Source: Enchytraeus crypticus (lineage: Eukaryota; Annelida; Clitellata; Enchytraeida; Enchytraeidae). Taken from it: a stretch of DNA of 64,000 nt. The position numbers and the translations under genes were made by a program. The notes beneath the pieces were generated by a model, which ran no database searches, was not told where the DNA came from, and saw only the letters and a list, made by a program, of their open reading frames with translations. The stretch spans positions 75,001 to 139,000 of the forward strand of contig CAJHZI010000438.1 in assembly GCA_905160935.1 (NCBI GenBank), written 5' to 3'. This document shows, piece after piece, positions 51,776 through 62,068 of this stretch (positions are counted from its first letter, which is position 1; each line of letters starts with the position of its first letter).

Positions 51776-52659
51776 ATACGAAATACAAGTTATAATCTTC
51801 CTAACGTAACTTACAATATAAGCTTGTATGTAACTTGATAGAGTTATAACAACCAGAAAATGACTTTGAAAACAATCAAGTCAAACAAATGTTAAGCTTC
51901 TATGGAACATTTGTTTTAAGCAGATAATGGTATAGATTAGATTTCACACATATGGCAGACTGAACGAAGAGCATAATGAGACAGAAAGAGGGCGGTAGTA
52001 TTACAGCTACACTAAAAATTTAACATTAAAAAAAATGAAATTTAAAAAGGTTTTACAAGCTTTATCCCCCTCTCTCTGTCCAACTGACCCATCTGTAATA
52101 TGAGATCAACAAAAATAAATAATTTATAGAAAAATCACAGACAACAAGTGCACAAATGGAATCCATAAAACAACGACAAATGTGAAAAGAACTAAACTAT
52201 GCATAACAAATCTGCAGCGTATTATATCATCAGTAGTACATAGAAATCGAAAAATGCAAAATCTTCTATTGCTAATTAATATTTACAAACAAACATACAA
52301 AACTTCAGTTAATCTGAGTATATACAAATCACAACACACTAAGCACTGTCTTCAAACTCTTTCCTACAAATCCACGTCTACCAAATAAATATTAAAATAT
52401 TACATATTATTAAATACTACACCACACACATTCAAATCATATGAGTGATAATATTTAAGTAAATACAAAACTAAAATGAATACGCCAGTAAATATATACA
52501 ATTAAATTATTAACCGAAATTCTATGTTAAATAAATATTTAAATAAATTTACAAATTAAATGAATATTCAATTCAAATATATATAAATTAATAATGCATA
52601 TACATTTATATTATATATATATATAATATATACACGTATAATTGTATATACATATAAAT

Positions 52660-52728
<69 letters not shown>

Positions 52729-53196
52729 CTATATAGGCCCTATATTGGACCACTCACATGCTGCTCATCAGTTCTGATTTGGTTGATTTCATAGTGCTCG
52801 ATGATGTTGTAACGGACAACAGTACCACTCTAATCATTCTACTGTTATTGAATGTTGATCCTAGTAGTTAGCTTATCAAATTGTTAAACTAAATTGATAC
52901 ACTAATCACAGGCACATTTAGACCTAAAGATCTCGTTATTTTAAGATCTATTTATCTAAAGATCTTCTATTTTTGAGGCTCTTCAAATTTCGTGAAAGAA
53001 AACAAACTAAAATGAATAAAAGGTAATAGGATAAGCTAATAGGCATCATAAATATCATAAATACATTGTATCATGCATGTAAATCGCGATGTTTTTTATA
53101 ATTTTTTATATTATTTGAATTCCATACTATTTTAATTTCTGAAATTTACGAGTATTTAGGTTATGAGAATTATAGCTGTATATTACAATTTAATTA

Positions 53197-53202
53197 TTTA
53201 TT
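53197..53202 (-). other. Candidate poly(A) signal of the minus-strand gene
   Basis: AATAAA on the minus strand about 145 nt after the stop codon. Confidence 0.4.
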
Positions 53203-53347
53203 ATTTTAGTTATACAAATTATAGCAGAAATTATAACTATAACTATAATTAATAAGTTATAATTAATAAGTTATGAATTACAACTTATCATATTAACATT
53301 TAAGTTAATAAATTTATAAGAGTACTGTATATACTTATTATCGTGAT

Positions 53348-56300
53348 TTAAATATGAGCCACTAGCTCATTCAGCATGGCTCCATAGTTCTGATCATTAG
53401 TTAAAGCTGGGAGGGTCAAAACATTATCCCCCTCTCTCAATGAAACCAGCTGAAGGGTAGAGTGCCCCCCATACGCCCCACCCGTGGGTCGAGCCCCCCT
53501 ACCCCCCGCCCCTAGCGACAATTGAGGAAATAATTTGTCTGCTATGCTGTCCACCAGGTATGGATCATGCCTGCTTGATAGCAGCTGCTTCGCACTGCCT
53601 ACTATAGGCTGCTGGGCGGAGTCTGTCTGAGCAGGCTGTTTACGAGATCTAGGTTACACATGTCAATCAAATCATATAAATAAATAATTAATATTTAATA
53701 AATAATAAGTTAAATAAATGTCTAGAATGTCTCAATGGCACAATGGTTAGAGGTGTAGATAACGTCATGAAGTTTAAAATGACAGATCCCAAGGTGAATT
53801 GAACTCTCGTGGTTTCGAATCCCAGCCGCGCTAATCTGAGAGTAAAATCTCGGACATTCACTTGACTGGCTACACGGAAAATTGACAAAATTGCCTAACG
53901 GATTTAACATGTGGAATTAAAGTGATAGATATCAATGTAGTTGATCATTTCACTATAATATGTGTTATTATTAAATAAATAAAATAAACACGCACTATAA
54001 TGAAATGGTCAACTACGTTGATATCTATCACTTTTTATACCACGTGTTTAATCCGTTAGGCAATTTAGACCATTTTCCGTACAACCAGTCTAGTGAATGT
54101 CCGAGATTTTACTCTCAGATCAGCGCGGCTGGGATTCTAATGTTTTGCTAGTCAATTAATCTGCCTTAACTTAAGTCAATCAATTTGTTCATTGTAGTTA
54201 ATCTATCTGTCAATCAAATAATTTTTAATCAAATAAATATACTTGAATAAGTTTACTATCCTATCTATCAGTCAATCAAATTGCTTTTAGTCGAATAAAT
54301 GTTCTGTAAATTATTTATTAGCTAATCTGTCAGTCAATCAACTTGTCATGCTGTTCGTTAGAATATGGTAAACAATTAATTGACTCCACCTATCACAGGT
54401 TGATTGACAGGTTCTGGCAAAGAATGCAATACTCAGCTCAAAGTTAAATGGTAACAGAAAGGATATAAAGACAATACACATAAATGACTGAACCTCTAAA
54501 TACCTCAAATATTTAACTGTGAGAAATATTTAACTATGACTAAATATAACTTTCATAAAATCAAAATAATCAACCTCCAAGTAATTAAAGTAATGTTCTT
54601 GAAATCACCTCCGAAAAACATTAGTTAATCAACTATAAAATAGCAATGAGTCACTAGAATATGACACTGAGTACAAGAATAGCAATCCATGGACCTTTTA
54701 TAAAAGGTGTTTACATTGAAAAATCACCCTATATATTTTTTCGTTGGAACGGAACCACTGTGCATCATAAAATTAATTGTTTTGTGGAAGGCAACAGCAA
54801 TATAATATATCCTTAAAATGTAATATATTCTCTCTAGATATGCTATCTAGACATATATTAACCGTAAATTAAGACATGTGTTTATCATCAATTGACAAGA
54901 AATTGAAATATAATTTTTTGTGTACTTTTTTAATACCATTTTGTTAATAAATGAAGAAATACATAATAAATATAAAAAGTATGTATTGAACATTGCCAGC
55001 CGTCAATATATGCACACCCCCTCCCCACTCTCACACTAGGCTTTGTTAATTATGTGAACAGAGCTACCATTACATATTATAAAAGGTCTATAAGTATAAC
55101 TATTTCTTTGATTATACCTCTATATTAACATAAATTTCATGTTTTAATAAGATTCTGCAATAAACAGTAGTACAATTTAAAATCGTAAATGCTAAAACTT
55201 AATAAATCCACACTGAAACATCACTTACTTGATTCTGCGGAGTTGCCCAACAGCTGAGTTTTTCTGCTTTGCATTGGCAACACTGTTATCCTTAGCAACG
55301 CTATCAAAGAGTTTTTGAAGTAAATCCGTGTTGGTAACAGTGATGGACATTTCCGGTTTATCTCGGCTAAATCTACGGCTCCTGGGGGTCAGACCCGGCC
55401 CATTGGCTATGACGAGGGCTGCCGGGGCGGTCTGTAGGAGGGGATTTCTCCCCCTCATCTCCCCATCAGATCCTTGAATTGTTGTGCGAGGAGTCTCAAA
55501 AACATCTTCGTCTTGTTCGTCAGGTGGGGTGACCGGTCGAACTTCTAATCCAGAAATCATTTAAACATCAAACTAAATAAATGTTAGTAACATCAATCAA
55601 TCAATCAATAAGAATTTAACGTACGGTTCCTCTCCATAAGGCAATGTCAGGGACGTCTCTTGCGAACTCTAATATTGTGTCCGAGTTGTTGAAAAATAGA
55701 CCAATGGCGGGCTGCACGTGTCATAAAAGGCATCAAAGAACTAAGATCCAAACCAACGTCAGAAAGGACATTTGGTTGGCGAGAGCCTAGGTTCAAAAAT
55801 TGCTATAAATTTTCTAATACGAATCTAAAAGTTTTATCCAGACTCTAACTAAACTGAGATTCACAGTAAGATGATGATCGCAAATAACTAAAAAATGCAG
55901 ATTACAATAGCATAGTACAGGGACAATATAAGACGCTACAAACAATTGCAAGTGCCATGAGAAACGGGAATCAGATATATCGCTATACGGTAACAATACA
56001 GTAATTTCAGCATTTGTAAATAATACTAAGCTAAATTAAAAACAAATTAAAAGCATGATCGTGGTCAATGGCATAATTAAAAATTAGCACGGTTCTAATA
56101 TATGCTCTAAAAATATACATGGGCACACTTGGAAATTAAAGAACATGTTATGTATAAAATTACTAGTGCTTTTTTGTTATATTAGTCCTATTTAATTATT
56201 AATTTATTAATAATTAAATAGGACTAATAGGACTATAATTTATTATTTAATTAGTCCTTTTTTCAGCTTCTAAATTGAATTACAGCTATAGTTTTGATAA

Positions 56301-57838
56301 CTACATATAAAAAAAATGAATATATGAAAAATAGAAAATATGAAAACTCATAAATGAAAAAATCAAATATCAGTTAACATCTCAAGAATATAATTGAACT
56401 AGACCAACCTGTGATTCCGGTGGATTCCTGATTGAACAAGGGTGGTAAAATGGAGTACATGGTTCCAGGAGCAACACTCTGGGGAACATTAGGCTGCTGC
56501 CAGAAACTGGATGGAAATGCCCTTAGTCGCATTGGCAAAGGAGCTGAAAATAATAATAATAATAATAGTAATACAGTTTTAATGTCCGTTTCCTCATACA
56601 AGGATAGTGTCAGGTATTTCATAAGATAGATTTTATCAGCAGATAGAGAAGTAGAGCTTATATAAATGATTATATTATGCAGAGACTAAGATATTAATGG
56701 TCTTATAGCCAAAACTAATACGATTAATACTAATACTAGTACTATGATACCAATGAACATATGCCTCAAACTAATACGATTAATACTGTTGCATTTTTTG
56801 TTGCATTGTTATTGATGTCATAGGTACCATAGTAACCTGTATTGATATCAACTGTGCTATTTTTGTGCATGCTCACTGCTCAGGTATTCATATAAACATG
56901 CAAGAGAAACAGTCGACTATACATTGCAAGGGCTAGTAATTTCTTATACAATTTTTTTTGAATCAATGACAAAATACTGCTAATTACTGCATATTTTACC
57001 AAGAGATTTCTAAATAGTTAATTTTAAAAAGATTAAATTATAACCTTTCCATACTGAATGACAAGTAGCATAAAAAATAAAGGCAAATCAAAAAATTAAG
57101 AGAAATTAAACCTCTGGCAGATTTTATTTTTTGACCGCCTGCAGATACTTTGCTCCCGCCTAGCTTTCCTTTGCTTTCACCGGTATAACCATCAGAAAAT
57201 ATCTTCTCACCTGCAACACCAGGGTTCCCACTACAGCTTAACTTTCTACCAAGGTTTCTGTTTTTGTTGATTCCCTTTCCGAAGTGTGAGAAAGATTTAT
57301 AGTCGGTTGAATTTTCAAATTCTTTAATGGCGCAAGCATCCGATGCTTCGAGGCTCACGTCAGTTTCACCCTTTCCGCTATCATATTCCTCTCTGTTCAG
57401 TTCAGCGCCTTTTGGTTTAACTAAAGTGTATGTTTTATTTAGGTCAACAGTCTGTTGATCTGATGTTATTGTCTGCAGGTCGAAGGAGTCTCTGGGACTT
57501 GTGAAGGACGGACGAGGAGTAAGATCACAATCCTCGTTCCTTTTCTTCTTACTCCTTGGTCTTCTAACGTCCCTGCGGTGGGCGGTATGGTCTAGATGGC
57601 TCAACCCACTGCTTGTACTGCTGCCCCCTGGTGAACTGCAATGACCAATAGGAGACGAGGACGCTTCAGAGGTGTGGTCAGTTCCTTGTAAGGAATTGGA
57701 GGTGGGGGAGAGGGCAGAAGAGGTGGAGCTTGGAGAATTGATTGGCGGTTGACGTGGCGAATCATCGTCGCTGCTACTGCTACTGGTAGCCAATAGCGGG
57801 CCTTCTGGCGCAACACGCTTGCACTTACCGGCACTCAT
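53348..57838 (-). CDS. Unrecognised Ser/Pro-rich protein, 4 exons, 492 aa
   Basis: Exons in gene order: 57838-57112, 56543-56409, 55544-55229, 53648-53348. Borders are GT-AG, phases 1, 1 and 2 close, and the total is 1,479 nt including TAA. Start ATG at 57838 (MSAGKCKRVAPEG). Residues 1-242 are low complexity: SSSSSDDDSPRQPP, a Ser/Pro/Thr run, a basic cluster RRDVRRPRSKKKR (possible nuclear signal near residues 88-100) and Lys/Gly-rich stretches. The short exon 2 is the most ordered-looking part: MRLRAFPSSFWQQPNVP, then MYSILPPLFNQESTG. Exon 3 has VRPVTPPDEQDEDVFETP and MSITVTNTDLLQKLFDSVAK; exon 4 has LLSSRHDPYLVDSIADKLFP and ends MLNELVAHI. There is no signal peptide or membrane segment, so it is probably intracellular, perhaps nuclear. 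I cannot place it in a family. The gene is convergent with NBEAL and divergent from the membrane-protein gene. Confidence 0.88.
53727..54142. mobile_element. Inverted pair of SINE family B copies
   Basis: Plus copy 53727-53972 and minus copy about 53990-54142 (truncated at the B box), tail to tail with about 20 bp between. They lie in the third intron of the minus-strand gene, so its transcript could fold into a long hairpin. Confidence 0.85.
55590..55672 (-). mobile_element. Family C short repeat
   Basis: Minus-strand copy in the second intron of the minus-strand gene, about 45 bp upstream (in gene direction) of its exon 3. Confidence 0.75.
55700..55880 (+). mobile_element. LINE tail in the minus-strand gene's intron
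   Basis: GGGCTGCACGTGTCATAAAA, AACGTCAGAAAGGACATT and AGTAAGATGATGATC match the family tail. Confidence 0.55.
56548..56625 (-). mobile_element. Family C' repeat beside exon 2 of the minus-strand gene
   Basis: The (ATT)n tail of this copy abuts the acceptor of exon 2 (attattttcag), so the repeat tail forms the bases just upstream of the 3' splice site. Confidence 0.75.
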
Positions 57839-60503
57839 ACTGCACTCACGATATAAATATCTTTAGATCTGTTGTTTAAAGATCAATATAGTTTCAATGA
57901 GAGAAAACTTCTTCAATCATTTCATGCAGCAGGGCTGACCAACAAAAGAACTACTGAATAGAGAATATCTTGCCACAACTGACAAAAAGGTGATATTTAA
58001 TGGTTCACATGATATTTGAAATGATTATAATGCCTCCAATGTGACAAAAATATCCTGTTAAATTACAACAATTTACATTTCAATGGAACTGTAGAGCACC
58101 ATTTTAACATTTATCATGAAAAAGTAAAAGCTCAAAATCATTTTCATTGCTCAGGGAGATATTCATGTGGCCATTGTAGCGATTTTTTGAAATGATGTAA
58201 CTGTTTATTGTGACAAAATTTAGCATTGTGACACTGGCTGTGACATCTAATATTTTAGATGTATTTTATTTCAAAATTTCTATAAGTGCATGAGATTTAA
58301 TTTACTCAGATTTGATACATGATGTTATATAGCAGTTATGCATTTTATCAAAAATTAGCCAGAAACAAATTTACAATGCCAAGTTCTAAAGCAAAAAAGC
58401 AAAATAGCAGACTATAAATTCAGTTTAGAAGATTGTCAGATAAATTAGCCTTTCATGACAATAATGAATCTACAGTTTATAGCATACATTAAACAGTGCA
58501 GTGCATTGTTATAATTGTTCAATTCAATTTTACAAACAAAATTTATTTAATTAAAATTTTATTTTCACACAAAAAAATTAATGTCAAATTGAAAATAAAC
58601 ATTACAAATTGTGCACTTGATTTTGTTATGGACTCCGCTAGAATAGTAATTATTCGACAGTTTTATGGCAACTGTTTTGAATTATTCGCGTTTATACTAA
58701 TAATAATAGGGTAGCATCCTACTTACAAGCCAAAATTACATTCTATCATAAATATATTTCGTAAAACCATTATTTATATAAAATGTTACATGAAAAAGCT
58801 TATGTAGAAAACCAGTTACATTCAATAATTTCAAAATAACATAACGTCAGTTTCATTATTAGCATAAAAATTATTCATATATTGTCTAGTATAAAGGTGA
58901 CTCAGTGGTAATTAAGTTGTTTACGATTTTAAATCAAGCTCAAACCCATAAATAAAATGTTAGTCTTATTTTTAATTTAAAAATCGAAGTGACAACATTT
59001 TCAGAGAAGCACCCGAACTTAAATACAAAGCTTAACTGCACAAATTGTTCATTTAGTAAGTTTCTCATTGATAATTAGTTGGTATAGAGAAAACTGAGTG
59101 TAAAAATAGGAGCAACGAAAAAAAACAAAATATTATTTCACCATTATTCCGCCATGATAGCGTCCCCTGTCACCATGGCAATAGGCGCACTTGCCACGGT
59201 TAACCACTTCGTGCAAAAAACTCGTCGCAAAACATTGCCTTAAAAACAAGTCTTCAAAGTTAGCCATTAATTGCTAGAATTTATTTTCTAAAGCCATGCT
59301 AAATGGATATGATGACGTAGTGCTAATTTAGCAAAACGCATAAATTAAGTAATCTAATTTTAGGAGAATTAAAGGTCTGATAAATAAAAAGAAAACTGCA
59401 CAAAATTATATTGCTACTGTCATTGCTCCATGATAACATCGAGTATTATATTTCTAAAATTAAGCCATCAATTTTACCTTTCAAAGTTTAATTAAACCCA
59501 TACTTATAATCACCTGCATGGGAGTGCAATGCGAGGTACGTCGTGTGATGGAAAATTCAGAATCTAAAGTTTTATAATTATATATTAACTATTGGCTTTA
59601 TAGCCTATAGCTTGAAAAATATGGCTTCTAAAGTGATTTCCCATTGCCTTCCTGAGTTCCTGCTTTGTCGCCTCCTACTACAAGTGTAGTTAACGGCTGG
59701 TATATTCTTCAGGATCCCGGATACAACAAGGGAAAGACAGAATGGACATAATAAAATAGTAACTGTTATGTTCTGGTGCTTGGGGGTTGGCACAGACATT
59801 TCAGACACTTCTTCTATTCTCGTAAGAAATTGAATCGCCGTGCACGACGAGCATTGTATTTGAGTTTATCTGTTCTAATAGGTTGGTAACGATGTGGTTC
59901 TTTTTAACGCAATGAATTTCTTTTAATTTAGTACAATATCCCGCTTTCTTTAACACTAGAAACGCGTCTTTGTTCTTCAATTTCTGAAATATAATACAAG
60001 GGTTACAGTTTTCACCTGATTTGTGGAATTATGTGCCGCAGAGCATTGATTAGCTCATGTGTGGTCTCACTAATCACCTGTTGTGCAGCCCTAGCGTCAT
60101 AAGCGTACCTTGTACAGTGATTAATTGCATGCAGACACTTCAAACTTTTCTGTATAGTTCACGCCTATTGGAAATACGTATATCTGGGAACTAGTGAACT
60201 TTGAACCTTGTCATTAAAGGCTGACGTCTTAAACTGTATATAACGAATGACTTGAGTGTTTGAGTAGCATTTACACAGTCCACTGCATGACTACGTCAAT
60301 TTGTCATTTTAGTAACTTTCATGGGTCTGCCAAGTTAGGTTTATTTTAATGCGTTAACATTAATTCTGTCGTTAACATTTTTATCATCTGCCAGTAGATA
60401 ATATGTTAAGTGAAACAAACAGCTGAGTAGCTTGATATCCCAGGTACTTTAGCTGCAAATTCTAAATCATCATCACAAATAAAAGTGAGTAGGATATCCC
60501 ACT
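57839..60503. other. Spacer between divergent genes
   Basis: About 2.7 kb between the start codons of the minus-strand gene and the membrane-protein gene, so it should contain both promoters and 5' UTRs. It is AT-rich without clear repeats. A less AT-rich patch at 59150-59235 contains GTCACCATGGCAAT, close to an RFX X-box. A minus-strand segment similar to the start of family E lies at 59620-59720 (GATTTCCCATTGCCTTCC). An unexplained open frame lies at 59801-60028. Confidence 0.55.
59801..60028 (-). other. Unexplained minus-strand open frame, possible terminal exon
   Basis: Seventy-five codons open to a TGA, with no ATG at the front. It contains a good internal acceptor (ttatatttcag at 59984-59994) from which the frame reads KLKNKDAFLVLKKAGY, CTKLKEIHCVKKNHIVTNLL, EQINSNTMLVVHGDSIS and ends YENRRSV. 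Residue make-up looks protein-like rather than random AT-rich translation. It could be the last exon of a minus-strand gene overlapping the head of the plus-strand gene, or a relic. No family recognised. Confidence 0.35.
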
Positions 60504-61961
60504 ATGTACACTTCACTGATATTTCACGTAGCGTTAATTCACGCTGCAACATGTATTCTTCATTCTCACAGCGCAGGTAAGAAATCCATTTGTAATCAAA
60601 TACATGTCTATGCTATCTTATTATAATTTATTTATATTATATTTATCTTCTATCAATTTATGTGACTATTCCATTAGTTATGTTTATTATGAATGTTATT
60701 ATGTGAATATTATTTGTTAATTACGATAATTTACGATTAATCTCTGTTAGTAGGCCTATATAGCCCTTATATAATTATAATTTATCAAATTTATGGAGAA
60801 GCTATAAATTTAAGATAGGCCTATAATCATCGATAAATAATCATCGCCACTAGCTAGGGACGGTGGCAATGTTGGTAGGATATACGACCGGGAATCAGTA
60901 TGTGCGGGGTTCAAATCCTGGCTCGCCCGTCACTGATATCGCTTTCGAGTGAGGAAACTGAGGCTAATATATGCTTAATATTTAGTCTAAGAGACAGGCA
61001 TTATATCCGGATGATTAAGTCTCATCGCGGTCAAATTTTTGTCAGGTCGTTCTTGAAAAACGCGTTCAGTTGTCGGTGGGTTCAATTCTCAATTTTTTCC
61101 AAACTATTCGAACTATCCCAAACTATGCAAGCCTGGCATACATCTATAATCTCTACAGTGCATGATAGTAATCCATTGAACCGATTCAAAGTTAGATTCC
61201 TAAAGCGAAAGAACATTGAGTAGAATCAGTAAAATTGTATCCCATTCAGTATTGCCGTAGCCTAAAGCACGCTCGTATATAAAAATGGAGTCATAAAGTA
61301 ATTAGCTGACGAAATGATAAAAAAGTAAATGATGCAAAGATAAAGAATTAATTTAAAATAACAAATTATAAAAGAGAAAACTAAATGAATTAGATTTCTC
61401 TTGTACGTTACCACAAAAGTAAGCTGTGACCAAACTGGTCTATATGCTACTCTGTCTTAATAGCGTAGGAGTAACGTCATGAAGTTTTAAATGACAGACC
61501 TTAGTTGAATTGGACTCTCTTGGATTCGAATCCCAGCCGCGCTAATCTGAGAGTAAAATCTCGGACATTCACTGGACTGGTTATATTGAAAATGGTCTAA
61601 ATTGCCTAATGGTTAAAACATGTGATATTAAAAGTGATAGATAACAACATAGGTGATCATTTCACTGTAACGCTTGCTTACTTTTTCTAAACTTCCTCAT
61701 AAATGCTTTGCCATATAATTAAGCGAGAAGTGCTTATATCGACCTCATTGCTGCTAAACAATAGGCCTATCTATTGCGCTCTTCTCTGACAGGAATGAAT
61801 TTTCATTAGATCAATAGCTATTTAAGTTAATATTCTCGGTGCATTTCGGCATCAATTTTAGTTAAGTATTATTTAAAATAACTTTTAGATTATTTTATTG
61901 AATAGTTCATTACGAACTATTGATCATCATTGAATTTTGATGTATCATTGGCTTACTGAAA

Positions 61962-62006
<45 letters not shown>

Positions 62007-62027
62007 ACGCTCTCTCTCTCTCTCTCA

Positions 62028-62068
<41 letters not shown>

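Larger units (their letters stand above)
39775..53347. other. Intergenic region without recognised genes
   Basis: Between the convergent 3' ends of NBEAL and the minus-strand gene. Apart from the hairpins, minisatellites, SINEs and LINE piece listed separately, it is AT-rich sequence. Stretches at 42100-43550, 43790-44930, 45480-46590, 49140-50830 and 51780-52600 show no feature I can name. Short open frames there lack splice sites or codon structure. A G/C-rich block at 50080-50160 (AACGGGGGGCAATCCCCC) may be a fragment of an unlisted repeat. Confidence 0.6.
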
